Shown: positions 22,849 to 33,960 of the stretch, one piece after another | How the letters are laid out: each line of letters begins with the position of its first letter | How positions within the stretch are numbered: position 1 is the stretch's first letter | Origin: Tipula vernalis | Lineage: Eukaryota; Arthropoda; Insecta; Diptera; Tipulidae | DNA length: 64,000 nucleotides | Reading direction: 5' to 3' | Assembly: GCA_958295665.1 (NCBI GenBank) | Contig: OY282560.1 | Coordinates: 20,791,653-20,855,652 of the forward strand | Notes under the pieces: model-generated | Told to the model about the DNA's origin: nothing | What the model saw: only the letters and a program-made list of their open reading frames with translations | Database searches by the model: none | Translations under genes and position numbers: made by a program

Positions 22849-23044
22849 TAAAGCAATCATGCAAGTTTCTTTTGTCTTACGTTATGTTCAAGTACATAAC
22901 CGTGTTATATTTGATCCATGCTCTATATTGTTAATTTTACAACAGTATTTGAACAATTTTCAAGATCACTATTAAAAGGACTGACTCACTCAAAGACACA
23001 GTAATAAAACACTAGTGTGCAAATTGAAAAGGGAACTACACTGA

Positions 23045-23306
23045 TAATTCCGTGGCGTGTCCTAAGCGTTTGAAAGCAATCAGTAGATCAGCATCTGTAA
23101 ATAATAAGGATCCTCAAGCAACATTTTCCGGCCTATTCAAACCCCCCACATAATCAACTAATGTACATCTTGCAGAAACTAATAATGTGAATCAGTTTTA
23201 CTCTGCTAATGAACTTCTTATGATATTGGACAGCGTCATGGTTGGGCTCAGGAGTTGTAGTACGCTAGCCGAACAAGTTAACGTTATACTCGGCGCCGCA
23301 AATAAG
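23045..23306 (+). pseudogene. LINE ORF1, C-terminal end
   Basis: One frame reads CPKRLKAISRSAS, QATFSGLFKPPT, a TAA, then YSANELLMILDSVMVGLRSC and LAEQVNVILGAANKYACK with its stop overlapping the start of the next frame. The CPKR and the final ...EQ...KY pattern are typical of the end of jockey-type gag-like ORF1 proteins. It is a separate LINE copy from the ORF1 at 21077, whose C-terminus differs. Confidence 0.6.
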
Positions 23307-23307
23307 T

Positions 23308-23430
23308 ATGCTTGTAAGTAATACTATCACTATTTGTACCTGGAACGCTCGTAGCGTAAAAAATAAAAAACATGAGGTAATTAATTTTTTAAATAAATAT
23401 GATAAAAATGTTTGTCCCGGTTCATCCTAG
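23308..23430 (+). pseudogene. LINE ORF2 start: endonuclease N-terminus
   Basis: ATG at 23308 overlaps the end of ORF1 in another frame. The text reads ITICTWNARSVKNKKHEV, the canonical first strand and Asn-containing block of APE-type LINE endonucleases, then NFLNKYDKNV and a stop at about 23428. The match ends there, so the element is truncated. Confidence 0.75.
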
Positions 23431-23985
23431 CGAAAGTCTGGTAACCCTAGTTTACGACCATTTTCTGGAGAAAAATTTTCAACGGCCAACCAATCGACGT
23501 AGTCTATTTCGTAAACAAATTTCCCCTTGCGAATGAAATTCTTTTGTTTTCCATATAAAATATTTTTAATCTGCTGAAAATTTTTCATCAGAATATTTAC
23601 GTAAACTCGCATTCAATACGAACTGAAAAACATAAAATTTTGTATTGTAAAACAATGAACATGAAATAAATTGTGTAAAACTGGTAATCAACATTTAGGC
23701 TGGCACAACAAATTATTTCATTCGATATTCAATCATTGCAAATAAATTTTTGGGTTCGATTCTCACCAAGGACGTTTTGCATTATTTATTTTATATTTTA
23801 TTTTATAACGGCATTTCATTGCGTTATAACAAATTGAAAAATATAAAATTTTGTATTGTATATAAACCATAAATATAAAAAATATTAAAATTTTAAGTTC
23901 AACGGGTAATCAACATTTAGACTGATTCAGCCTAAAGCATTAAGGTGGCAGCATTAGACAATTAGGGTTTCAAAATATTTTTTAT
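23431..23985. other. AT-rich stretch with a box-B-like motif
   Basis: GGGTTCGATTCTCACCAAGG at about 23749-23768 resembles a tRNA T-arm/box B. No matching D-arm or acceptor stem could be folded, so no tRNA is called. A minus-strand 61-codon frame at 23427-23612 is unsupported. Confidence 0.3.
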
Positions 23986-24336
23986 TTATCGAAACCATAA
24001 AGTAAAACCAAAGCAATCAACTAGAATAAAAATGACAACTAGATATAATTTCTTTGAGTTTTTTACTTGCTTAAAGATTTCTCTGAAGTGATGGGAATTG
24101 ATTGATTGATTGATTGATATGAATGCACGGCCAAGCTTATGAAGCAAGAAATCCCGTATTAGTGATGTGGTTATTAAACTGTCACACCAACTTGATAACT
24201 TAGGTGAATGCTTTCTCCACTGAAGATACCTAAGCACCATTACAACAAGGAGAACACAACCAATCACGATACCATATAAATGTGACAGCATCATGTCCAC
24301 CCCTGTCCGGGTCTCACCGTTCACCCTTTCACACAC
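23986..24336 (-). CDS. Unidentified 116-codon frame with a hydrophobic segment
   Basis: The frame starts MCERVNGETRTGVDM and contains a long hydrophobic run (GIVIGCVLLVVMVL) and a second one at its C-terminus (LVVIFILVDCFGFTL). GC content is slightly higher than in the neighbourhood (24120-24410), which suggests a distinct origin. A run of ATTG repeats (24096-24118) lies inside the frame, arguing against a conserved protein. It may be the 3' part of an unrecognised LINE or SINE. Confidence 0.25.
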   Translation of the reverse strand: MCERVNGETRTGVDMMLSHLYGIVIGCVLLVVMVLRYLQWRKHSPKLSSWCDSLITTSLIRDFLLHKLGRAFISINQSINSHHFREIFKQVKNSKKLYLVVIFILVDCFGFTLWFR

Positions 24337-24586
24337 TACAAAACCGAAGGATAGGGTAGGATAGTTAGAAGTGACAGAATCGGCCCGGTTGCAGACACCT
24401 AGGTATAGCCGATAGTTAGTAAATTGTTAGTAATTATATAGTAAAAATAGTTTGCACAAGACAACACAATTTCTAAACTACAGCTTATTCACTACTTGTC
24501 ATTCCTGGAGCGTTGAATCAAGCTAAAATTTAATTCTGAAACTCAAGATTAATTTTGATCCCTATAATAATGATTATTAATGTAAA

Positions 24587-24815
24587 AGCATATATTTGTG
24601 TCGATTGTACATAAAATAAAAATACAAGAACACATACAAGTGTGCGTAAAAATAAAATCTAAAATCTATTTTAATACTATCCAATTATTAAATTTTAGTA
24701 ATTAAAATTGAAATTGAATTTTATGTACAATCACACAAAAGTCAAAATCATGTACTTAAGCAAGAAATCAATAATCTTAACTTCTTTTTCCATAAATATA
24801 AAACATATATAATAT
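24587..24815 (+). repeat. 230-bp local repeat, copy 1
   Basis: Contains GCATATATTTGTGTCGATTG, TACTATCCAATTATTAAATT and ATGTACAATCACACAAAAGT. It is repeated at 24969-25190 and 26157-26420 in the same orientation. The CATATATTTGTGTCG start and the CATAAATATAAAACAT end are shared by copies 1 and 3. Confidence 0.7.
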
Positions 24816-24869
24816 ACTTGTATCGATTGTACATAAAATAAAATTTGTGTACAATCGATACAAATATAT

Positions 24870-24965
24870 CGGCCTCTGTATTTTTCTGATTTACCAAATC
24901 GAAAATATTGGGATTGCCATGAACAATTAATATATTTGTCTATAAAAAATGCCGAAAAATCAAAC
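24870..24965 (-). repeat. 90-bp dispersed repeat (copy 2)
   Basis: Inverted near-identical copy of 16965-17055. It lies between copies 1 and 2 of the 230-bp local repeat. Confidence 0.6.
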
Positions 24966-24968
24966 TGA

Positions 24969-25190
24969 TAAAATAAAACGCAACAACACATTCAAGAATG
25001 CGTAAAAATAAATGCAGATATGAAATTAACTATGACATAAATCAAATTAAGTTAAAACAATTTTAGTACGATCCAATTATTGGAATTTAGTAATTAAAAT
25101 TCCATGTACAACCGCACAAAAATAAAATTATGCACTTAATCAAGAAATCAAGAATTTGATTTCTTTCTCTATAAATAAATATAAAAATAT
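24969..25190 (+). repeat. 230-bp local repeat, copy 2
   Basis: A more diverged copy of the unit at 24587. It shares the AAAATAAAACGCAACAACAC-type start, ATCCAATTATTGGAATTTAG and the TTGATTTCTTTCTCTATAAA end. Confidence 0.6.
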
Positions 25191-26156
25191 CCATCAAACT
25201 TTAACTCAGTTCTCGTACATATTACTCTGCCAATCATGCATCCAAAGTAAGTAAAATAATAAATCAATGCAACGAAAATGAAACATTATTTTCTTACAAA
25301 TTTATCGGTGTGCCATATAAGTAATCAAGACGTTTGTGTGTGAAACCTGCAACCTAACTTCACTAAATTCCGATAAGTTAATAATTAAATTCAAAACATT
25401 TAGCCTTCCAAAATATTTTACATAATTCCACGTTGTTCACATTCGTTTAATCTAAATTTTACACCCATAAATAAATACGTCATTATGTGTTGCAAACCAA
25501 ATCTTAACTCAACTCAAATCAACATTTCCAAATTAGCATTTTATCTATATAGTTAGTTAATTTATAATTTTATAATATTAATTAAATTAATTAAAATCAA
25601 TTTGATGCAGTTTGTAATACCCTGTAAAAAAAAAATTATTAATCATACCTAAATAAACTATTTTAAAACTAATTATATAAGGCGGCTTCCAATTCGACTC
25701 AAACTTATTCGATTATACAAGAGTCGAATATTGTAAGATTTCTTGTGCTTGTATAGTTCATGATTTATCAAGAACACCATAGTGGTTTCATGAATACAAA
25801 AAACACAAAGAGTGAAAAACAACACCAGCATACAAATAACATAATCTTATATACTAAACCACCAACACATATCAAATGTAAATAGTTTCTACCAGATTTC
25901 ATGTGCGTAGCAGTAGATTTATCATGTGTTTATAATATTATATATAATACCCTTATAGCGCACATACAAACATACCTGATCTATGTATCAAAATACAAGA
26001 AAATATTTGTAACGACTATACCAAAACCAACAAAAAAAAAACTCTTTGTTTTGATGTTGTTCGTATGTTACAAGACAAAAACTATCAATGAATCTGTGTA
26101 AAGAGCGAATGAGACGGTTGTATAAACATATTGTTGGTTTTGTTATATATTATGTT
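25191..26156. other. AT-rich stretch without recognised features
   Basis: The open frame at 25901-26101 is AT-driven and has no motif. Nothing else was found. Confidence 0.35.
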
Positions 26157-26420
26157 ATAAGCATATATTTGTGTCGGTTGTACATAAAATAAAAACAGAA
26201 GAACACTTACAAGTGTTCGTAAAAATAAAATCTAATATGAACTTAACTACGACTAATGTATATTTAAGTTAAAATCCATTTTAATACTATCCAATTATTA
26301 GATTTTAGTAATTAAAATTGAAGTTGGATTTCATGTACAATCACACAAAAGTCAAAATCATGCACTTAAGCAAGAAACCCATAATTTGATTTCTTTATCC
26401 ATAAATATAAAACATTGCCT
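26157..26420 (+). repeat. 230-bp local repeat, copy 3
   Basis: Closest to copy 1. It carries an additional 30 bp (ATGAACTTAACTACGACTAA) that copy 2 also shows in part. It ends near AAATATAAAACATTG. Confidence 0.7.
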
Positions 26421-28560
26421 GATAAATGCATCATGGTGGATTGCATTTTCCAAAATCACACATTAATTATTATTTCACTAAAATTGAATTTAATTAGAAT
26501 TAAAATTAAAATTAAAATGTATATACATATGTATATAAAGTATATACATAACACTATATAAATAAAACAAAAATAAAGATAAAAATAAAATTTAATTAAA
26601 TTTTTTGTAGAGGATAGGAAAAACACGTCTATCCTCTTTGACGAGCATTTGCTCCCTCAAAGATTTCTCTGAAGTGATTGGAATATATAAAAATAAAAAT
26701 AATCTTAAAGAAACCCTGGACTCTGTTGGTCAGACTGTAACATATCAAAATAAAAATGAAAATTAAATTTGGTTTCTTTTATTATTTGGGTCTTAGTGGT
26801 ATGTCATCGGACTAGGACTACAAAAATCTCCGATTCGATTCTCCTTAAAGTTTTCACTTTCCAATTTTTTAGTTTATTTAGGTTTCATTATTCATGTAAT
26901 AACCAAATATTTTACTTTAAATAAATTTTGCTATTTATAGTTACTACTGTAATTATGCGCCTAAATGTAAGCAAATACTACTACAAATTATTTAAAACTT
27001 TTAGTAAGCCATGAAAATTTTTCGGTAAAACATTTTTTTTTCCTATCAAAAAATGCATAGAATAAGTGAAAAGCATGCTATGTTTGAAAAACAACAATGA
27101 AAATTAAAACAAGTTTATTGCGTAGAATGTAAGTTAGTAGTAGAGCGGCTAGGGTCTGAGGTTCGATTCTGCTCATCTCATGTTGGTTTTGTTTTTCAAT
27201 TTTTATTTTTTTTTTTTACTCTGCCTATTTGTCGGTCTGTAACGATTTGTGTGATGCCCCAACACATGTAGCATCATCCTTAAAAGCCCTTACTCTTTGG
27301 TTTAAGGTTTATTTAAGGTACAATCATTCTTAAAAGCCTTTAATCTCCCGCCTGTAAACTACTTTTACTCCGCTAAGAAATAACGGATACAAAAATATCA
27401 AATGGTCAAATGCTCATTGTGGCAGCGGGCGCTGGACATCACCATTAGGTGTAATATATGTAGCAAAACATGGGATGTACGCTGGTCTAATCGGAAGATG
27501 ATTTTATTTTTTTTTTCAGAATGTTTAGAAAATTCACAATGTTAAGACAGAATATTACGAAGAAATTCAGAAAATTAATAAATCAAATCATTGACTCTTT
27601 TGTTTATTGTATAATCACGATTTACATTAAAAGTATTGTAACTTGCATTACAAAACATAAAATTTTATAAAATTATTGTTATTTAATTCAATTTACAATG
27701 TATAGTATATAAATCGAAATAATTTGTTAGCACGCGATAAACTAAAGCAAATTTTTGTAGTTAAAAAATGGGCACAAAAGTATGTTACATGTTACATGGT
27801 GTTACACTCTTTTAATTGATTTGTGTCTATATAAGCTAGAATGTGTGAATGCGTCATGAAAATGGTACATTTCAAACCCCTCATCGCTCCTATAGTATAT
27901 TGGATGGGACGAAAAAATATTAAAACCCAGTTAACATGTTAACGTCGTACCACCTCCGATCCCCACCAAGACCTCTTCTGCAGCACTATAAAACAAAAAA
28001 TCGAAAATATGAAGTCTCATTGCGTTTATTTATATTGATTGTTGTTGTAAATTAATTTGATATTCCATTTATAAATTTTATTTACATTTTTTTATGCTTC
28101 GAAATCAATGCGTATGTGAAAAAATCAGAAAAATTTGGAATGAAAAAAAATTCGTTTACTAAAGTTGTTGGTATAACTCTACTCTCTTATATGCTTGATT
28201 TATACATTGGTTTTTACTGTTTTATCAAAGATTGGCATCAACAAAATAAAATTGTATACATTTTTATTTGGCGAAAAATCGATTGAATTTATTAATAATT
28301 TTTCCATTTTTATTTTTATTATTGCTGCTATTATAATGTCTCAGTTATTATTTATTTATTTTTAAATTTATTGTTCGGCTTTTGGAGGCTTTGTAAACAT
28401 ATAAGAAAATTGTGTTTGTTCCTTACAGAATAATTCGTTTATATTATATAATAGAATAAATATTAATATATTTAATATATTAAAAATTTCGAAATTGTAG
28501 AATTCTGAAAATTCTAAAAATTAACAAACGCCCAAATTATGTTCAAAACCTTTATTTTCA
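26421..28560. other. AT-rich stretch with tRNA-like motifs
   Basis: Two places resemble pol III internal promoters: 26791-26852 (TCTTAGTGGTATGTC, then CCGATTCGATTCTCC) and 27133-27180 (GTTAGTAGTAGAGCGG, then GAGGTTCGATTCTGC). Neither folds into a full cloverleaf by eye, so they may be tRNA-derived SINE heads or decayed tRNAs. A short motif shared with 24069 lies at 26655-26680. No protein is recognised. Confidence 0.3.
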
Positions 28561-29439
28561 TTTGCTAACATTGCTAACGTTTCTTCCTAATTTATTTGAT
28601 CTACACATGCATTACTTAGAGAATTTAGCCTGGGAAAATTATGGAGGGAATACAAATTTAGGACCAGCTTGGTCGAATAGTCACAATAACAAAATATGTG
28701 CCAAGATTTAAGGCGGCCTACGTTTTTTGTGGAGATATATTTTATGAGCCAGCTGATCATGAAAATGCTAGTCAAAACTATTTGTGCATTGGTCCATGCA
28801 TATTTACTGGTAATGGATCATTGCATACTAAATTAGACAAACTATACGTTGGCCGGCAGCTGACATTTGTCCTATAAATTATAGTATAACAAATTTCTTA
28901 TGTCGTAATATTTGTATAATTTTGGCATAACGTAGCTTCAGTTTCTGGTGTTAATTGATATTAGCATCAAATACTAGAACTCCTTCTCTAGCTTCCTCCT
29001 TCTCCAAAGCATATTTTAAATATTGCAATATTTCTTCAAATAAAAGCTTCCAATTTGAACGGTTCATTGCAATAGGTTTCGATCGTGAATTATATAATCG
29101 AACTGTTCGTATAAGCTGTCCTAACTACGATCTTAGCATTTATCAACGTGGCAACTGATATTTCTTGATACGGTGGAATCAAACGATGTGAAAAGAGAGG
29201 TTAATATGAAATTCGTAAGATTTATAGATCAAATCAATGAACAAACCGAGCAAATGCAAAGTACACATCCACGTATATTTTTCCAACTCATTAAGATGAC
29301 CATACTGGGGGTAGAACATCCTGTCAGACATTTTGATATCGTTTCATCCCAATTTATCAAACGATACCAGGCGCAACGCTGATAAATGCTTATAAGGTAG
29401 TTAGGACAAGGACAGCTTAGGAACACATCGAAATTTAGT
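28561..29439. other. Flank of the BEL/Pao remnant, with an inverted repeat
   Basis: Several 60-70-codon frames on both strands show no domain. Positions 29112-29148 and 29377-29419 form an imperfect inverted repeat (TAAGCTGTCC...AACTAC...GCATTTATCA). This may be a small transposon or part of a decayed LTR. Confidence 0.3.
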
Positions 29440-30260
29440 TAAAATAAAATGTTCCATCCATAAACCGTTTAGTATATTATTACCAAATATAAAGGGAAAT
29501 TCGTCTGAACCAAATCTCTTAAAGGTTCATCTTTGTGTAAACCAAATGCAAAGAGCTCGGGCGGGTTATTCATTTTCGAAACTTCCCCCTTGGCAGGACG
29601 ATGACTACCATTAAATATTTCGAAACCTTCGTATTCCACAACATCTCTAATACTTTTGCTATCTCTAACTCATGATTTGTGTTTATGCTTCTTTGATAGT
29701 AACGGGTCTGTGCAGCCATCGCATTTAACATTTCATCTGTATTTGATTACCAATTATTGCCGATTGGTCTTAAGCCCTCTACGAGGTATCCTAAATAACG
29801 GATTCTGCTTCTTAACTGTGCTTTCACTGCTCTACGATACTTTTCATCATATTGCGTTTTCGGTCTTCCCGTAATGAGCTCTACTCGGTGAGCAAGCTGC
29901 AATAAGTATCATCACCTTCCCGTAAACGCCAAAGTTTCTTCTCGTCAGTGAAACCTTTGTGAATCTTGCTTTTTCCCTATCATCATTATTTGATGAAACA
30001 TTTCCTTAATGTCGCCAAAAATCGCCATCTTTCGTTCTTGGAAATGATGATAACAAGTCCGGCGACATCAAAATGTCATTAGCTTTAACTGTTTGACCCT
30101 ATATTTATCTCATCTTTCCCGGTTCTCCCGGACCATCTTCCGTTTGCTCCTTCAGGTGTTCTGATTATAATTCAATTCATTTTCAGGTATTAAACCTTTT
30201 TTTGCCCTCGTGGTGCCATAGAAGAGGGGCCTCATAATGTCCCCTATTGGTCGTTTTTGC
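29440..30260 (-). pseudogene. BEL/Pao reverse-transcriptase region
   Basis: Upstream text HYEAPLLWHHEGKKRF (about 30235 to 30190) is the pre-RT block. Then NDILMSPDLLSSF and KMAIFGDIKEMFHQI (30090 to 29990) give the strand with the first catalytic Asp, followed by SQRF. Later RRAVKAQL and YEGFEIFNGS correspond to the palm end and the GGFEIRNW block. The YVDD motif expected after RAVKA is replaced by unrelated residues. Frames shift several times. Confidence 0.75.
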
Positions 30261-30305
30261 AAAAACTCTCTGGCTCACTGGTCATCGTTAGACGTGAGTC
30301 GATGG

Positions 30306-30347
30306 ACCAATGGAATCAATCACGTTAACGTGATTGATTCCATTGGT
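30306..30347. repeat. Perfect 42-bp palindrome
   Basis: The sequence equals its own reverse complement over 42 bases, centred on GTTAAC at 30324-30329, with arms starting ACCAATGGAATC. It interrupts the BEL/Pao linker text. It could form a cruciform or mark an inverted duplication. Confidence 0.95.
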
Positions 30348-30349
30348 TG

Positions 30350-30660
30350 TTTTACTCTAAAGCTTTGTGTTGTGGAGTGGTAGATCTCCTCTCTAACCTC
30401 AAGTGGCAGCTCTAGTTTCCAGTGCTGGAGACCGATCAATATCCTCGTACTAGCGTTTCCATTTCACTGTAAGGGAATATCTTTTCAGGTGACAAAGTAG
30501 GCTTTCTACCGCGCCTCCTAGTTCAAGACTCTTGGAAATAGCTTGGGAAAGGTTAGCAAAGGTTTGTAATCATAGCCCCATATAATCTTACAGGAACTAC
30601 TCGGAATAATGTATCACTTCATAATGGCCGACTATTGAATACTGATTTGCTTTCTGTTCA
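30350..30660 (-). pseudogene. BEL/Pao protease region
   Basis: The minus strand reads FRVVPVRLYGAMITN (30613 to 30570), the beta-strand just before the BEL/Pao protease active site, and later TRILIGLQHWKLELPLEVRE (30450 to 30390), the block after it. Between them SKSLELGGAVESLL matches the middle part. The active-site DxGSS motif expected after the first block is not present; that stretch is altered or deleted. The protease would process the Gag-Pol polyprotein. Confidence 0.7.
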
Positions 30661-32349
30661 ATTCGATATCCGGGCAGTGCCATTTTGATGGACCTTGAAC
30701 TTTGAATAACAACATTAAGCGGTAGGTAGTAACTCTGCTCTGACCTCATGAAGCGGTATAAGCATTTTTAGAATCAATTTTCCGTGTGATTAGTCAGTAT
30801 AGTTAGTTTTTCACTTTCTAATAGCAATGCAGATCGTCAATCAACGGCAGGAGCGCAGTTTGTCTGGATTTTTTAACGTTGCAAAAAGATTAATTTCCTA
30901 CGTAACGACAATTTGAACTGGACATTATCCTGAACAGCCAAGCTTTCCGAAATAAATGGTCCTGGATCCGAGGCTTATAAATTGACACCAAGGAAGATTA
31001 AAAACGTGTAAGCATGAGGTAGATATTGGGCGATTTGTTTTATCGGTTCAAATTCGAATCATTATGAAAACATCTGTGAAATGTATCGGGTTTTTCATAA
31101 AACATGAAATACATTCTAGTTTTTGTTTGACTCTGTACGAATATTAGCTGAAACATTTTTAAATTCTCGATTCAAGCAACATTATTTTTTGATGAATAAT
31201 CTTTTAAAGGTAATTCGGTAATTCAAGCGTTTTTCAAAACTCTTTTTAAATTTAGAATTCACCTTTCCAAACCATCTTCAAGGTTTTGCTTATAAATAAA
31301 TTTTATTTGCATGATCATGATGATTACTACAAAAAATATAAAATTAAAAATTTCAATGTAGACAACGATGTGTTTGTAAGAATTCTAAAAAAAAAAAAAA
31401 AAAAAAAACGAATTCCTTGGAAACATATTTAAAGCCTTTTCCAAGAATTTTGTCGGCACTTTTCAACATAGATAAATTATGTTTGTTCAAAATGTTCGAA
31501 TTAAAATAACATATTTTTCATAAAAGCCAGGCTCATCCAGCGCAATGTTTTTTAATAGCTAATATTTCCCAGAAAGATTTCACTCAATTTCAATGAACAC
31601 ACACCCAAACCAAATCCTTGAGAAATTTCGATTTGAATTCGCAGATCCGGATAATTAAAATTAAATTTTATATGGGCTTGTGTAATAACAAAAGTTTAGT
31701 GTTTACATGTAACAGTACACAGACAAAAACATATAAAAGCTTTGTAAATATGAGATTTCGGAGAATTTTAATGTTTGCGTTTCGTTATTTTATGATATGC
31801 TTTGGAGTGGTTTAAAATACGCTATGGGTCGAATAAAGTTACGATAAAACGAAATTAATTGATTTGGTTTAAAGTAAACATATTTGTTTTGTGCTTTTAA
31901 AATAAAGTTTAGTTTTATAACGATTTATTATATCGTGCCAATTACTATTAAAGGTAGGTTGAAATTTAGAATAAACAAAAAATTGGTGTTAAAAGAATTG
32001 ATTGAATTAAAAATCTATCCGTGTGCGACCTAAACCTAATATTTAAATCGATTAAGATTTGTTTGTAAGGTTTCCGATTAACTAAAAAAAAATCCCAGTT
32101 CTCTAATCAATAGACCAAATCCGATTTAGGGAGAATTCCCGAACTTATTTTGCAATGTTACGATTTCCACTGGTGTAATCTTACATTTTTTATATTACCT
32201 GGCTCTCGTACGCTTTTGTTCTTTTAATATCTCCTAATCTGAAAGTACCAACCTGCCTATGGCAAATTTTGAAAGTTAATCAAACTTATTTTTAGTACAG
32301 TACTTTTTCTGAAAACATAACAATTTTATTTAACGTATTTAGCCAACGG
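30661..32349. other. AT-rich stretch without recognised features
   Basis: It may hold decayed BEL/Pao gag sequence at its left end, but no block is readable. A run of 22 A bases lies at 31387-31408. A 65-codon frame at 31618-31815 has no motif. Confidence 0.35.
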
Positions 32350-32485
32350 AACCGGTATAAAGAACTTAACGTTAACATAAAAGTGGAGTTTACACAAAAA
32401 AAAATTTTTTTTCTGGCTTTTTATATACACAAATATATTGGTGAAAATGGCATTCACAACATTTTCGATTGGTTAATCAGAAGAG
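32350..32485 (+). repeat. Inverted-repeat partner and 90-bp repeat (copy 3)
   Basis: Positions 32361-32403 (AACTTAACGTTAACA, AAAAGTGG, GTTTACACAAAAAA) match, inverted, 36483-36553. Positions 32405-32485 are a diverged copy of the repeat at 16965-17055. The two lie side by side. Confidence 0.5.
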
Positions 32486-33423
32486 AGTCTTTCTTGAGTT
32501 TTTTTGATTTACTGAATATAATTCGCTAAATCGGTATGTTCATACTTGAAACTATCTGTGTTAAGTAGGAATTGTATTTTTGTAGTTTGGTTGTAGCTAC
32601 CTGCTGAGTAGACCAACTTTTTCAGTACGAAACCAAACAACCCAATGAGCCCAAAAGCAACCGGTATATACACTGATCTGAAACGTTTAGCAACTGAAGA
32701 AACATTGATCTGGGGTAGTTAAACGTAGTTAGCTACTAAGTGATCTATGGTAATTCCAAAAAGATTTCAGATTATTCTTTACAAATTTCTACAATTAATT
32801 TGGTGTAAAAAGACCAAAGTATTGAAATCCTGTTAAAAATAACGAAAAAATTGGTTGATTCTAAACCATCAAACCAAACCAACCAACCAACGTTTTGAAA
32901 ACTCCTCAGTCTAAAAAGGCAAAAAATGTAAAAAAAAAATAAAAATTCCGGTCTGGATGTCCGGATGTGTGGATGTCTGTACCCACGGTATTTCGAGAAC
33001 GGCTGGTCCCATATGGAATTTTCCGATTCTATGGTCAAGGCGGAGATTTGAAAAGCTTTAGGAAACTGTACGTCAAGAGGGTGAGGTACCTGCCATACGA
33101 ATTGAACCAAAACACCTGATTATATAAAAATATTTATGAATTTTTTATATATGCTGGTTTGAGGATTGAGTTTGGTGTAGAGTTTGCAGTTGAGTTGAGG
33201 GGTAAGTTGGGTTCTCTTTGCAAGCTGCATTAGGGTTGAGTTGCGGTTTAGTTGGGGTTGGATTAGGGTTAAGTGAGCAGTTGGGTAATCTATATGCAGA
33301 GAAACCTCACTACAACGGAAATTGACGGGACCAAAAAAGTTGGCCTTTATAGAGAGGTGTCCGTTAAAATGAGGATTTGTGATTTTTTTTTTAAAACTTT
33401 TATTGGGATTCTATATCTTACCC
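32486..33423. other. AT-rich stretch with a GT-rich tract
   Basis: The tract at about 33160-33295 is strongly G/T biased on the plus strand, with irregular units such as GAGTTGAG, TTAGGGTTGAG and TTGGGGTTGGATTAGGGTT. The rest has no recognised feature. A minus-strand 112-codon frame (32772-33110) shows no domain. Confidence 0.35.
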
Positions 33424-33960
33424 GATTTTGATGAAATCCAGCATTTCCAATGGAAATGGATTTCTCAAATGATTCTTAGACAAATTCTGGAATATGGCCA
33501 AGTGTGATGGAACTTGCCTATTTCGCAACCGATTATGATGAAATTTAACATGTGCGATGGAAATGGGATTCTAAACTGATTTTTGGATAAAGTTCTGGAA
33601 TTTGGCCAATGATGACTAAACATCGCTATTTCTCAACCGATTATGGTGAAATTTGATGTGGGTGATGGAAATGGGATTCTAAAATGATTTTTAGATGAAG
33701 TTCCGGAATATGGCCAATTAGGAAGGATCTCGCCTATTTCTCGACCGATTATGATGAAATTTGACATGTGCGATGGAAATGGGGTTCTAAAATGAGTTTT
33801 AGATAAAGTTGTTGCCATAACTTCACCTAAAAATCATTTTAGAATTCCATTTTCAGCGCACAAATTCCATTTATTTTTTTTGGCCATATTCCAGAATTTT
33901 ATTCAAAATCATTTAAGAATCCCATTTCAATCATGGATGTCAAATTTCACTTAAACCGGC
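33424..33960 (+). repeat. 108-bp tandem repeat, four units, plus an inverted part
   Basis: Units begin with GATTATGATGAAATT at 33424, 33531, 33639 and 33747 (spacing 107, 108, 108) and contain GATGGAAATGGGATTCTAAA and GGAATATGGCCAA. From about 33822 to 33960 the same unit text appears inverted. A lone diverged unit lies at about 42870-42945 inside the second composite element. Confidence 0.85.

Larger units (their letters stand above)
29440..30660 (-). mobile_element. BEL/Pao retrotransposon remnant
   Basis: Read right to left, a protease-like region (about 30660 to 30350), a linker and a reverse-transcriptase region (about 30250 to 29440) follow in BEL/Pao order. All frames are broken. No LTRs, integrase or gag were recognised. 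A perfect 42-bp palindrome interrupts the protease-RT linker at 30306-30347. Confidence 0.75.

Noticed and set aside
23749..23768. A tRNA gene from GGGTTCGATTCTCACC
   Set aside because: No D-arm, anticodon arm or acceptor pairing could be found around it.
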